A model generated the notes under the pieces. It had not been told where the DNA came from and made no database searches. It worked only from the letters and a program-made list of their open reading frames with translations. DNA of 64,000 nucleotides, taken from Stichopus chloronotus (lineage: Eukaryota; Echinodermata; Holothuroidea; Aspidochirotida; Stichopodidae). The position numbers and the translations under genes are program-made. This document shows positions 48,466 through 61,915 of the stretch, piece after piece. Positions within the stretch are counted from its first letter, which is position 1, and every line of letters begins with the position of its first letter. The stretch covers positions 10,182,444 through 10,246,443 of the forward strand of contig CM037848.1 in assembly GCA_021234535.1 (NCBI GenBank). The letters are read 5' to 3'.

Positions 48466-48565
48466 ATTTATTCTTCAGTATGTGACCTCAACAGCACTGA
48501 ATGGTCCTTTTTCCCCAGTGACTCTTCTTGAAACTTCCTAATAGATGGGAATACACTGTCATCTT
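48452..48565 (-). CDS. ALS2: ALS2 exon c1: 5' UTR plus start codon
   Basis: Acceptor CTTTCAG at 48572-48566, donor ATGG|GTAAGTG after 48452. Only the last 14 nt code (ATG at 48465-48463; residues M-A-Q-N and two bases of Gly). The start is supported by an in-frame TGA at 48477-48475, a good context (A at -3, G at +4), and a phase-2 end that exactly fits the next exon. The non-coding part contains an upstream ORF at 48562-48488. Residues before the first propeller strand are few, as in a short alsin N terminus. Confidence 0.8.
48488..48562 (-). other. Upstream ORF in the ALS2 5' leader exon
   Basis: ATG at 48562 right after the acceptor, 24 codons, TGA at 48490-48488, ending 22 nt before the ALS2 ATG and in a different frame. 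If this exon is used as drawn, scanning ribosomes would meet it first, so it could dampen ALS2 translation. Conservation is unknown. Confidence 0.5.
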
Positions 48566-48829
48566 CTGAAAGGCATAGCAGAAGGTATGACAAAAGTCAA
48601 GAAAAAGAAAATTTAGTAACCTGTGGATAACATGAAAGCCATTTTACATCTGTCGTGTTAACCAAAACACAAGACTAAGTTACGGTATTACACAAATACA
48701 GTACTAAACTCTGACCTCCATGAAAATTATAAAGCAATCCACTTTCAATAGTTCACACACTCCTGTGGCACCAGCATCATTTGACAGGTAATTTACAGTA
48801 TTTGATATTTAATTATTAGACCTGTAGTA

Positions 48830-49325
48830 TGAGGCACCATTTGACAATTATTATTTGTTCTAAATTATATTGGTGTAATATGGCATTATATGTCATATCA
48901 AATTCTTTCAAGTCTGATATGTGATACAACTGTTTTCAGCAAAATATCTGTGATATAGTAAAAACAAAACAAATTTTAATTTGCCATATGGCATATTATT
49001 CATTACATGTGATATAATTGAGCAAAGGCACATTATGGGTGAATTAATAAAACAAAACAGATTGTGTAACATATATAATTCATTATGTGACATGTAATGA
49101 AACAAAAAGACATTTTATGTAATATAATAGAAACAAAACAAATTATATGACATAGAATTCATTATATGTCATATGATGAAACAAAAATACATGATATGAT
49201 AGAAGCAAAACAAATTATATGAGATATTCATGACATGTGGAAAGAACTGAACAAAAACACATTGCATGTGATGTCATAAAACAAAACAAATTATACGGCA
49301 TATAATTCAACAAAAACACTAAAAA
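48830..49325. repeat. AT-rich degenerate array (ACAAATTATATGACAT-type units)
   Basis: Repeating pattern of AAACAAAACAAATTATATGA, CATATAATTCATTATATG and TGAAACAAAAACAC spaced about 45-65 bp, at least five imperfect cycles. It lies just upstream of the ALS2 ATG exon, within the presumed 5' leader intron. Confidence 0.7.
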
Positions 49326-50302
49326 ATACAATGTATATGTGCATATACATCTACCTATAGTATGTCATTTGGAACATTTTGGCTTAGGCTAACTAGCCTA
49401 AAATAGTGACATCCATAATGGTATAATCTGAAAGGACGCTTGAATACAGGACCAGAGCGAATAAAAAATCCTTAACGACAGGCTACATGCTAACAAACTG
49501 TCGACTGGGCCTTTTCCTAGTCTGACATACTAACTACAAGTAGGCTTGAGAGTTAGGCCTAGTCAGAATGTTATAGACTCACTAATGGTAGAACCTGCCT
49601 AGTAGAAAGTACTGGTATTACAGTATGAATTGTTCAAGTCACTATTTGCAAGTAGCATGTACATTTATATATTGCAATGGCACAATCATGAGTTTATTAT
49701 GTCAAGTTTGATTCAATGGTTTATGGAAATGAAGGCAGAATTTCACTGCATGACTGGTATGATGTTCATGTTCATATATTAAGATTTTATAAAGATATTG
49801 AGTCTGAAATCAGTGGGTAAGATACATTACTACAACAGCAACTCACTGGTACAAATTTATCAAAAACTGTACAGGTTTCAACGATAACAACAGAAGAAAC
49901 TTTTGGATGTAAAACTATATATCCAATGAGAGACGCAGGCTTCCTCAGGAACTCCCCATATGCAATGTGACATCACGAAGTGATCTCAATCAACGTTTAG
50001 GTGATTTGCGCTGAGATGTAGGTATCAGAAAAAACTTTTTGTTTCAAACAAGCTAATGTGCTACTTAACAGATCAGGGAGGATAATTGGAACGTCCCTGG
50101 CTAATAAAAAGAGGTAAATATAGTTCAGGAAAAGGCAAGAAATCGTGAGTTATTTGGGTGAAAGTTTCGGACCGGGATCGGCAATCTTCTTAACTTGTCT
50201 TATTATACACATATGTACAGTACCCTGAAATTGGCGCACTTCAGGAATTCATCGCCGATATTTTAAATGTCACAAACGAGCCCTTATTTAGAGGAAACGT
50301 AC

Positions 50303-50440
50303 CTGAAATGGATGCATAATCGTGAAATACGTAATTGTAGTTAGATTCAAGAAGGTTAGGCTTACACTTCAGTAACGTTGCCACAGTGATAGCGAGTAAT
50401 TTTTGAAGGAAGCGCCAGTTTTGGGAGCTCGCCAACCACG
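50303..50440 (-). other. ALS2: Candidate non-coding first exon of ALS2
   Basis: A strong donor CATTTCAG|GTACGT ends a possible exon at 50303. In all frames compatible with c1 it would be 5' UTR. The upstream edge is only a guess, set about 20-30 bp below a TATA-like run. No transcript evidence is available, and another first exon further upstream is possible. Confidence 0.3.
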
Positions 50441-50444
50441 GGGT

Positions 50445-50466
50445 ACTGTAATATATATGTATATAT
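50445..50466 (-). promoter_or_regulatory. TATA-like AT run, possible ALS2 core promoter
   Basis: Alternating TA-rich sequence (ATATATACATATATATTAC on the minus strand) sits just upstream of the candidate first exon and immediately beside the 48-bp-arm foldback. It could be a TATA element or only a TA microsatellite. Confidence 0.25.
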
Positions 50467-50570
50467 GAACCGAAGGTCGTCCTAGCGTTAAGGTTAAGTA
50501 TACACTATGACATATACAGAGGTATGTCATAGTGTATGCTTAACCTTAACGCTAGGATGATCTTCGGTTC
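50467..50570. repeat. Foldback element: 48-bp arms, 8-bp loop
   Basis: Left arm 50467-50514 starts GAACCGAAGGTCGTCCTAGC; right arm 50523-50570 ends GCTAGGATGATCTTCGGTTC. By my count the arms differ at 3 of 48 positions, and all three become G-U pairs in a plus-strand RNA. The loop is TACAGAGG. It lies beside the candidate ALS2 promoter. Confidence 0.93.
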
Positions 50571-53403
50571 ACCCCCACCTTATTGCTCTCTGAACACTGA
50601 TTGGAAAGAGTAGGCGAATTCTGGCGGTACTCATCCACGATCAACATAATGTAGGATGCCTGGTAAGTCTTCAGACTTTCTGATCCTCGTATTCAAAACT
50701 AAACTCATCAATCGTAGGAGATGGATCTTACCATTTGGAAGTTCCCTTGATGATGACAGGCTAGCATGCAATAGAAATACATATACTAGGCCTACTGGCG
50801 GCTAGAAGAACTCCGTAAAGCTACACTTGGTGTCAAAACCTCTAGGTATCACCTTGTGCTAGATGGCCAGTTTGTTTTATGGCAAGATACTTACTTGTAC
50901 CTAGGCTATACCAACCAATCTGTTAGTGTAACTCTAGCTGCGTTTATATTATGGGCCTAGTCTAGGGCTGGCACTGGACGAGTACAAAGAAGGAACTACG
51001 ATACTGGTTGTACAACCAAGTACTAACATAGGCTCACCGACTTACGCTAGGCCTAAAAATATGCTCCTTTTGAATAAAATTGTAAATGATATCATGTTGG
51101 TATTAATGCCTCATGATTTACGGAGAGGGGGCTAACTAATGAGGCACTGACTGGGTTTTTGATGGACCGCACCCCTTTCTCGCATAAAGGCTACATAAAT
51201 TAGGATCACGATATGCCTAATAATGACAACTGCACAACTCCATCAATACCAACAACACAACAGTACAGTAACTTCAGTAACATTGAAAGCAATATGACTC
51301 ATACGTCATGAAAGATTTTTGAGCTTCAGTACCGTGCATGAGTTAGCTGGAAGAGCACGTACAAATACGTTATCGTCACAGCTTTAAGAGGCTCGCAATT
51401 TCAAGTTAATCCCAGCCGGAGGAGCAAAATCACATATTCTCCTTGGTCATATGCAAGTTCTAGTTCGAGGAAACGCACCAGGTGCTTCTAAACCGGAGAT
51501 CACTGTCACACTAACTATTGCATATATATGTACACAATGTGAACGACAACGTTTCTACGGTGGCCCATGACTGCCATTATGATTTAGTTAAGATGGGAAA
51601 CTAATTTGGCGACGTATAGGTATGGTACGTCAGTCGAGAGGGGGGGGGGGGAGATGAGGTATATGCACTGCACGATTAGGGCCGAGAGATGAAAAAAAAA
51701 TCGGATTTCCATAACCGAAGCACTTGCTCAATGAATGCTTAAACCCTTTCGTACCATTAGCTGTCACAATAACATTGACCGATCAAAATAAAAGAAGTGT
51801 AATAAAAACATTTGGGTGGCGGGTTGCAGTGAGAGCAGTTACTCTGAACACTGGGTAGGAAAGAATAGTAGGATCTCGACTATCCACCGTGAAAGTATAA
51901 GTATAGGTTCCTTAATGAGCCAACATGGGATTCTTGAACCTCAAACTTTTACATTCAGATCGGTCTGAATATCATATTTCGGCCGTGATCAGGAGAGGCG
52001 AAAGTGGAAGTCCCACGTACACTGTTTTGGAAAATATTATGATGCAGTAGCCTATGTCACACGAAAAAAATATAGTCTATATTTGCTCATAAAAACGAAA
52101 TTGGAAATAGGCTATGGGCAGACGGTTGCTGGACAATTTCTAATCCAAACGACTCCCTTTTGAGATAATCACAATTTAACATGACTGATTTGGCCTCTTT
52201 TTTACAAACGTAAATTTGATCATTGTCCCAATCATACTTACAAGCCTTGCAACCCTGGCTTGACTGTGCATGTGTACGCACTGTGTACAGAAACATCAGT
52301 GGAGCTATTACAGAGTAGGATATCGTGCAAACCACCAGATCAACCGATATATATTAATGGCAATTGCAAACAGCCTTTACTACGTACCATAGGAGTGGCT
52401 CAAAATTGTGACTTAATATCCCACATGGATCACAAAAATTATTTTAAAGGTGTGCTAAGTCCTTTAAAACATTTCACCAAAAGAAAAAAAAAACCCTTTT
52501 TTTCCCGGTATCAAATTTCTAGGGTTATTGTATTATCCTGTTTATTTTGTTTGTGGGTGCCACAAACTGGTTTAGTTAGATTAGAGTTACTGGATTATCA
52601 ATTGTTAAAGTTGACCACTTTGCAATCGAAGTTAGTCCCCAAATTATGACTATCATGACTATACGTATTTGCACCCTCAATTGATTCCCTTACTCCACAA
52701 TGTCAGTTATCATCCTCATTGTACAGCTTACTCTTGCAAGGTTGGCTTAATTGTAACAGCCAACTATAGTTCTCAAACTTTTCAAGCAGGACAAAGGTGG
52801 CCCCATCTCGCTTGGACCAGTAGGCAGAGTTTTCTTTGGGGTTATGGCTACCCTGCGCTGGGTCTGCAGGCTAAATTCTTTTTAGAACAACAATATTCAA
52901 ATTCTGGGGCCTAATTTAAGCTTGGAACTGCTAAAATCGCAAATTCCTTCCTAACTTCTAGCGCTAGGATGCCGCTGGCGTCGTTAATGTGCTTCCCTTC
53001 GCAGCCCATGTTCTTGAAAAAAAAGAAGGGAAAGGAAAATTAATATTCATTGAAGAAACAGCAACGTCAAAATAAATTAATGGCAACATCTTGCGGCCGG
53101 CGATACATGAACTGGTTAGAACAGGAGGCCATCCTTAAATGTAGAAGTTAAACTTTAAAGAAAAGGAAAACAGACTGGCCATTATATGAAATTCCATTAT
53201 AACATTGTTGGCCAATGGTTCTATACGCATAGCCAATCGGATCTTAAACTAATATCTAAACTGTATGGAGTGGCAAAGAAACGGCAGCAGAGACCACGAG
53301 ACTTTGCAACATATAAGTTTTGTGAATTAAGACCCTGTGATGTAATCGCGTGACTTCTTCTGCTTTAAATGTCTTCAGAACAATCTTAGGGTCGCTTGAA
53401 CTA

Positions 53404-53604
53404 GTCAGGATGGTGCCTCTACTGACAAATTTGTTTGACTAGGATATAATAAGTCTGTGGATTAGTCAGTGATCACAAACTAGTCAGTTGATTAGAAGAG
53501 GTCACAAGGACTAATCCACTGACCAGTTTGTGACCACCGACTAATCCACTGACTATAATTTTATCCTAAGTCAGTAAACAGTCAATCAGAGGCACCGTCC
53601 TGAC
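53404..53604. repeat. Long foldback element: about 92-bp arms, 15-bp loop
   Basis: Left arm 53404-53495 begins GTCAGGATGGTGCCTCT; right arm 53511-53604 ends AGAGGCACCGTCCTGAC. The arms are imperfect, roughly 80 percent by eye, best at the ends and around GTGGATTAGTC and TCACAAACT. Probably a non-autonomous foldback/MITE-type element. Confidence 0.88.
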
Positions 53605-56600
53605 AATTCTTTGGGCCTGAATATATGATTGCTGAAATCTATGATTGCTGAAGATTGAACTTTCACATCAAGATCATCGGACAAATTGATCTACCTTTGC
53701 AAGCCGGAGGCTGTGAATTTGAAGGACATTTACAACTAGCTTATTATCAACTATGGCTACAGGATAGTATAAGGTATCTGAGGAGATGCGCATGAGCTAT
53801 CTAAACCGTACAAGCTGCAACATGTGATTCACTTCTGTCTTTATCAAAAACCCTCTTGAAACCTGAATTTTTTATATTTTGGAATTAACATCTGTATAAA
53901 TTATTACAATTTACAGCTGTTATGTAACCATGTCGGAAAGTTTCGATCCGATAAACCTCACAAATGCGTTACAGTGCTTGGGCGCACGGTGTGTATCTTT
54001 AAGGGTTTCGTTTTATAGTATTCGGGGGTTGTGTAATAAGATCTGGCTAAACTGGATTTGCATGGAGTCTACCTAATAAAAAAAGAAGTATATACTCTAT
54101 GGATGTGTGATCAACTCCTTACTTTTGTCGTAAATCAGTCAATTTAAGAGGATGACTCTTATCGGCAAAAAGCACTTTTAATCCCAAAATTTACGTAATT
54201 TAAAGAATAAATACTTGCAGTCACAAATAAACGTTTCTGGGAGCTGTGTGTCAAATATAGGCGGAGAAGAATTGGTTTATTGGATCTATAGTTTTGTTGT
54301 ACACCCGTGGGGGAATGACGTGGCACATTATTGTAAACTGCTGATTCCAACCTAACAGCAATAAGCAGTCATGGTTAGACTTGTGTAAACAACATGACGC
54401 ATTCAATAGGATTAAAAATTTCTATCGTCTACCGTTGAGTAACCGCAATAATAACCAATGATAAACAACTGAGCTTTGTACTATTAAAGTGCTACCCCCA
54501 CCCCCCCCCCCCTCCTCGTCTCTCTTCTAAAATGAAGAAAGCTCCTCCACCGAGAGGCAGTCACAGTGTTTGTGGGAATAATTTGATCGAACTCCAGGAC
54601 TTCTGTAGTAAATAAACAAAAAATAAAATTACTAATCATAGGAAATCCGATTCTAATGAGAACATCTGATTTAAATCAATAAAAATTGATTTTTGTGTTT
54701 GCGTGTGTTATTGTGGATAATTAATTTGTAACGACAGATAATGTTGTCAAGTGCCTAAATTCCATTCTTTACTACGTTACTGATGGGCCGCCGTACAGTC
54801 AAGTCACAGTGGCTGGATATGTATACGTGCACATGGCCATGGTGCACCGAACGGTTACGGCATTCTGAGGTGAGACGAGCCAACTCAGCAGTTGTCTGAA
54901 GTAAAAAAGTATTTTGTAAGTTAAATTTCAGTCTTGCAGCTGGAGCGTTTTAAGTCAAGCACCTTTAAATGTGAGTAAGCAATATTTTATTAGTTAATCA
55001 TTTAGGGGTCTGTCTTAGTATCTTTAGAACTAGGATTCGGTAACGTTAAACCTGAGGTCAGAAGCGTAACGTAAAAGATAACGATAGGATTAACTTTTAG
55101 GCTAGGGCCATGCCTATAGCCTAGCAATGCTGTCCTTTGTCGTCCTAGACAGACATGTAGGACTCAGTCAGTGCTTGTAAAGGCCAAAATAGCCACAGTC
55201 AAGATCCATCAATCACTGACCATTTTACGAACAAATTGCTCTTTTACAATTGCACTTCATTGCATATTAATTCCTTCAGCCGCCAATATGACACTGCATA
55301 GTGCAAGAAATAGCCTATCCCTTCCTATTTTGAGAAGTTAGACTCATCGACCCAGAATATGAATCCATGTGGCTCAATCTGTCAATGCAGGGCCTTTTTG
55401 GACTGCTGGACTTATTTGTAGGTTTTTTTTAACTTTAAACAAAAGATTTACATTATGGCATTGAATTGTATCTTCCACTCAGATTACATAGTGATACATG
55501 AGGAAGAAATGAAGAAATAGTAGGTACCAAAGTATACTTCAAAGATGAAATGCTGTCAGGAACTCTGCAACAGCCATGCTAGTATTTCCTGATTTTGTTA
55601 AAGCCACTAAGGATAATATTTTGTACAACTGCATCAAGTCTTGCTACGCAGGTATAGGATATGTATGTGTGATCAAAATAACTGGAATGAAACCTACATT
55701 GGATGTTGTGAAATGCCATTGATAGAGATGGACTAATTTATTGCGTGAAAGATCTCATTTGACACCCTCAAGTCCTGTCCAGTTAACATAAAACAGAATA
55801 ATTAGTGATTTTTCCAAAACTGCTTTTTACAATTGTCAGAGAACCGACAAAGGGGTACAATGAAATTTACAATATGGTGGGTAAACTCGAGTGAAAACAG
55901 CTTGTAAATTCCTATAAAAAGGAAAGTTTCAGAGATTGAAGGAGTAGTTCTCTTTAACACACAAAATCTGCTTGAAAACCACTAATTCAGATACTAAGTG
56001 AGGCATCATTGGAAAGAGAAGAAGATAACATTTCAAACAATGATTTATGCAAGTTCATTGGTTGGAAAAGTTATGTCATTCCCTTTGCTGCGTAGAAAAG
56101 CTCTAATGGGAAGGAACTGATAAGTAGAGGAAATTGTAGATATAGTTCTGGGGTCCACATGGACAATTGCCCCATATCATGCAGACACCATAACTATATA
56201 ACCATATAACCATAACTCCATATGGGTCATGGGTTTGCCTAGACAGGATTATAATTTATATGGCAGCTGGTTAATGCTTGATTAAACAGAGCTATAGCAG
56301 AAGGTGCAAACCAAGTCCCTGACCGTAAAAGCACCTCATGTAATTCTACTGAAGATGATGTCACATGAATGTCTTTGTGAAGTCAAACTTCACATACTTG
56401 CTAACCTGAGTTTCAATTGTTTAAGGCATAGAGAGAACAAAGTCATATAAAAAATCTTGTGTGTTTTGTTTGGTTGCGGTCCACTACTACAATGCTGCTA
56501 TGCCAGTTACCATGTAAATTCCGTCTGGTAAGTACTGTTGTTCACACAGCAAAATGTATGTACACCAACTGACAACTGTCAGCTCAAGCAACTAGTCATT

Positions 56601-57630
56601 TGGCTGAAAGAAACTTAAGACCAGCAGAGTTTCCCTCCTGTTGTTTGAAAACACCTCTCCAGTGTTCATGCCTTGTTTAACATACATGCTTTAAGTTGTG
56701 GCTAGTACAACATGACCATAGGCTGTGTATGTCAGTGACAAGGATTAGGCCTGCTGTGCCTGCCATTTTATACATTTTGGCTGTCACAATAACAATGCAA
56801 CATTTTTTACTGTAGTGCCATTTTAGAGCTCTGCCGGCTGGCTGATGACCGCAAGTTGTTTTGATCGTAACCTGTAGAACCAGGCTTCCTCGAATTTGTT
56901 GAAGCACCTTAAGGCTAAATGTTTTTGATATCATGTGCCACTGATCACCATCCTGGGGAGGGATATAAGGGGAGGGGTCCCACTGAAAATTTTTGTGTTT
57001 TAGAAGGGGCTCAGATGCAAAATGGCACAAACTGTGATAGTGTGTGGTTATTAAGACAAAACCATTTTTGTCAGCATGGTTAAAAGAAAGATGCAACTTC
57101 TATATTCTCTCAGCCTTCTTTTTGCATGCTACTACAAACTATGTTCACACGCCACAAGTGACATACCCACAGACATTTTAGGAAACCTGCTGCAAACTAT
57201 CTTGATGTGACTTATATGGAGGAGAGCTTTTGTAATGTACATCCTCTGTCATCCAATTTTTCTATTCCCATTTCATAAATTGCTATCACAATCTCATGCA
57301 GAGAGAATAATTATCCAACATACCCAAACTATTCTTTAACCTACTCTTTACCATTACAGCAGTGTCATCATGGGTGCATCTCCTCGGGAGAGTTGGGGGG
57401 GGGGGAAGACTGAGGCTCTAGTGGTACCCATCATAATTCATTTACACTAGGTAGAATTACTAAACCTATCTAGTGAATAGAGCGCCACCATCATTGGCAT
57501 AGCGGGTACCAGGAAACTTTTGGATGAAAATACCCCTCAGAGCAGCTTATATTGCCTTCCCGGGCTCCACAGACGCCCTTTCACTCATGCAGCACACCCC
57601 TAGGAAACCGCTGCTGCTACTGATCTGCAA

Positions 57631-57696
57631 CATGTTTATTCATACATTCATACATGTTTATTCATACATTTATGCATGTCTATTCATACATTCCAT
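57631..57696. repeat. 22-bp tandem repeat, about three units
   Basis: CATGTTTATTCATACATTCA and variants start at 57631, 57653 and 57675, an exact 22-bp period. Confidence 0.88.
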
Positions 57697-58359
57697 GTCT
57701 TTGTCTGTTGTCTCCTGGTTCTTTGCATTGTTTCTCAGCTTTCAGCATTTCATGCATTCATCACGTACAAAATCATTGCAAATTTCGATTGCAGTGAAGA
57801 TTTTTCTTTGAGCTCTAGGAGAAATATTCCCTTTTCAGAAAAAAGCGCATCTGCACTTACTGGTATTCCGACAACTCTTGACCGAGGCATGTAACCCGAG
57901 TAAATAGTGATGTATTAAAATCATAAAAGATGTTTTAAACCATTTGTTAGTTCATGATGAATTAAAAACTTTCATGATTAAAGCAATTGTTTAATAATTT
58001 TCACATGTAAAGTTGTGTTTGTGTGAAATGACAGCACCATTCTAAGGCAGTTTCCATCAGTTTCTTTCTCATGTAACTACAGTATTAATTTGTTTCACAT
58101 GTACAGCTGCAGTACAGTTGGTTCAATTTCAAGATATCATTTGTTGTGAGTGAGGAATCCTTACAAAATTTCCACTTAGTATTTGCTCTGTAACTGACTT
58201 TTGGCAGGACAGCATATTGCCTCTCACGAAAAGTAAAGTAAGGAAAGAAAGAAGGTCAGGACTGTCCGTATGTAGTTGTGAAATGGTCAGATCAGTTTTG
58301 CTTTGCAAATGACATCCTTGATGAAGGAACACTATGAGTGTCAATGTCCATGATTAGCA

Positions 58360-58680
58360 TGGGGCCTTGAAAACCTGGAAAGTGCTTGAATTTAATTCTG
58401 TCATTTTCAAGGTCTTGAAAGTGCTAAAATATTGTTTTTTTTTATTGCATCCAAGCCCTTGAAAGTGGTTGAATTTTGGTTATGATATTAATTTACATTT
58501 TTAGTTAATCTCCAACAAATGTTTGGACCAGATTACCTAGCAAAATTTGGTAGAAATGAAAAAAATTGTAAAATCATGACGTCTAGAAGGTAACTTTGGA
58601 GTGTTTTAAAAGTGGTTTTATGTCCTTGCAAAACAAAAGTTCTGCCTTGAAAATACCTTGAAATGTGCTTGATTTTCATG
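58360..58680. repeat. Dispersed CCTTGAAA(A)GTGCTTGAATTT-type repeats
   Basis: CCTTGAAAACCTGGAAAGTG, TCTTGAAAGTGCTAAAAT, CCTTGAAAGTGGTTGAATTT and CCTTGAAATGTGCTTGATTT occur within about 300 bp. Internal degenerate repetition, probably one diverged repeat element. Confidence 0.6.
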
Positions 58681-61600
58681 ATTTCATCCTCAGAAAAGTG
58701 TATGAAGACTGTGGACCAGATATCTGGAATTTCCACATATTTTAATCGCATCGGAGAAAGAAAAGGTATTTGAAGCCTGGATTCTGTGGGTGTTAATGAC
58801 TTACAGTACTGACCCTTCAAAACCTCACACAGCTGTTTGAAAATCATTTTCGACTTTTAAAACAAAAAGAAAAAATGTGATGCTTTCTTACTGGCAGATT
58901 CCGTACTTGGTGTCTATTCTAGCTACTTTTCCTAACCATTCCATGACGATATATGCAGGTAAAGAATGAACAGTGCTCAATCAAGCCGTTCCGCAACTGT
59001 AGCCGTCGAAATGATCAAAGTATACACATTGATCTGTAAGAGAGTAGCCTATCCCTGCTGCAATTAATATCCTACTACATCGGGTATGTGTGCCATTTAA
59101 TGGTTCCCTCCCTGAACTGGTATAATATCAGTTACACTGCACCATGACGCTGCCACTTAGCTGTAGTAGGTGCCATGTGCTCCCTCTTTTGATTTTGGTT
59201 AATGAAAGCGCCCTCTGTGGGAGTGTGCATGACGATACTGCATGTTCAATGTGTTAATTATAGGAGCCACAGTGCGTGTGCAGGATTTGTGAATTACCAA
59301 GTGTCCATTCATACTTGGTAAGAGTTTTCATCCAGGTTGCAGGCTACTAGTATGTTTGTTAGTTCTTACTTTTGTACAGTGTCCTTTAATTTGATAGGGT
59401 GCTTTATCAGTTTATTATTATTTTAAATTAAAACCTGAGAAGTACTAACCTTTGAAAGAATAGCCTCCTATGGTATATTGCAAGGCTGTTATGGTATGTC
59501 AGTGCCCTTTAACAATTTTTCTATGGAGTAGCTGCACTCCTCATTGTGGAAGTGTATTTGCTGATTTATTTCAAACTGTTAAAACTGAAAAATATTTTAT
59601 TAATTTTGACATTTGCTCATGGTATAAATCAATTAAGGAATGATTGTAAGGTAGATTAATTTGTAGCGACTAAAACCATTACATTTGCATGCATTCATTT
59701 GTGCTGTGACACACCACTTGGTCTATAATTTGCTTCTCGCTCATTTATACTTGTGGGCCAGTGTGGTGTGTTGTCTTGTGGTAATGGGTATACACATACG
59801 TCAGGGCATTTTAATGAGGTGGCGTGGCATCATATTATGGTGGCGGTACCTCTTCACTCGGTATAGCTGCCAGAGCCTGTTTTGATTCAAACTAATTGGC
59901 TTTGGTGCTTAACTGCCTATTTATGATACTTCTGAGATGGACGGGTCAAATTTTCCAGATATTGAAATTGAAATAATAAATAAGTGGCATTCCATATATA
60001 TGATACTGCATGTAACTTCGAGATTTCAGAAAAGGTACACTGCTCTTTTCACCCTGGACTGTCAAACACATCAAGTACGCAATTTTAGATTGATTATGAT
60101 ATATTCCATCATGATACCGTACACAGCTTTGTCTGCGTATTGCAAGGAAAATGCAGGGTTGCGCAACCTTTTCGAACACTGGAAATCATTTTGCTATAAC
60201 CCTCTCAGAGGCTGCAATGAAACAAAAGTCAAGAGTATGAAGTGTAATCTCACCTTCTTCAACCTCCTTTAACTATCCCTCCCAAGTATTAGTTCAACAT
60301 GCCCTCTGTGGGCCTGTCACTTGCTGGTGAAACTTGGACATGTGTGGTTATAAAATGGCCACCATCACTTGTTTGCTTCGATAAACTTTTACAGGTACCT
60401 ACAAATTTGGAATGTATCCTTTGAGAGAATTAATGTTTCAATCAATAAATGGTCAATGTTAACACGTTGCTGTACTTACCGAGAATATGTCAAGGAGAGA
60501 GCCGCTGACTGTTTCTGTTTTCAGACAGCTGCACAACACTCCTGCTGTGAATGATGTATACTTGCAAAATTCAAGTTCTGCAAGGTTCTGAATAGACCTC
60601 TGGTAATACACCAATTACTTTCTGTTTATAGTGAAATATACTAACAATGACATAAATTCATCACATATTATCAAGAGTACCCTTGGTTCATGAAGGAATC
60701 CAGTGATCTTTCTTCGCTTCATGATATTCTGAACCAGAGGTCAAGTTCAGGTTGCTTTCAAATGACAAGGCAAGGGCTGCAAATGGGACAAATTGAAAAT
60801 TGTTGCATGGGCTGTATACAGAAGGAGGTTGTGAGATGCATTCGGCCCACAGGCCACAGATTGGACCTCCTCCCTGAATTAGAGTAATTAGTGTTCCTTG
60901 TTCCGTTCATTTTTTTGCCTTAACAAGGTCACTGGCTTTTTGAATAGCTCAGTATGTTTTTCTTGTGCCCATCATATGCATTGCATTCACTATTCTCAGG
61001 GTGCCTAATCTTAGTCTTTTCACTGAAGATCTTCTTCTCAAGCAGCTAACCTCCGGAGATCTACCAGTCCAGTGTCAACATCCGCAGGCCTAGTAGTTTC
61101 CAGCCTGCAATAACTGACCTGTGTGCTGATTTTATGCATTGTAGATGGCCAATAATGTCATCTAGGTTCTCAGTTTATTATAGCAAGACAAAACATACAC
61201 TGCCCTACAGTTGCACATAAAATCTATTTTTTCCCTTGTTTCCCACATCCTTTGTGGTCGACTTGGGAGCAGTTCATGGTCTACCAGTAGATCATAAACC
61301 AGGACTGACTGGTTAGGCACTCCTGCCCAAAATACTCCTCAGATTTTCAGTAGCACAATATATGTGACTTGTGATATAAATTTAATGAGCATTCCTTAAC
61401 ACCTAGACTAAAATGCCATGGAAACTGGTTTTCATAGATATTTGGACAAGCTGACATCCATAAACTCTGCCTTTTGTATCCTTGTGACTTTATTCATTTT
61501 ATGCAATCAAAGTTTTTTAATTTTTACAGTTGTACGCTTGCTCCCCTTTAAAGACTTTTTTTTTTCTATAAGGAGGCTTGTGACATCTTACTAGAAACCT

Positions 61601-61813
61601 ATTCATGTGTAAACCATTTGCCCACAATTGTTCAAAATGCTTTTACTAGCAAATGCTTCATGGATGTCTTTTAAACTGTGACACAATGTAAGTTGTTTGT
61701 GGCCCATTTGGGGGTGTGTATGAATTATGGTCCAAGGTCTCATGTGGAATTCTGCACAATGTATCTCCTCCTACAGATTGTCATGACCCACATTAATTGT
61801 TTGTCAGAATGAT

Positions 61814-61915
61814 AGTTGTTAGTGGTACCTTTGGGGTTTTCTCTGAAAGTACCTAGGCTCCGGCAACTAGCACACACAGTTGTAAGTGGCACCTTCGAGG
61901 TTTCTCTGAAGGAAC
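61814..61915. repeat. Imperfect direct duplication of about 39 bp
   Basis: AGTTGTTAGTGGTACCTTTG (from 61814) recurs as AGTTGTAAGTGGCACCTTCG (from 61878); both continue with GGTTT and TCTCTGAA. Spacing is 64 bp. Confidence 0.75.

Noticed and set aside
50241..50435. 64-codon frame across the candidate ALS2 first exon
   Set aside because: It starts from a non-ATG codon and its phase at the 50303 donor does not matter to the coding frame; treated as possible UTR only.
56677..57096. 139-codon minus-strand open frame
   Set aside because: No recognisable motif, no convincing pair of splice sites in a consistent phase, and no neighbour exon; probably chance.
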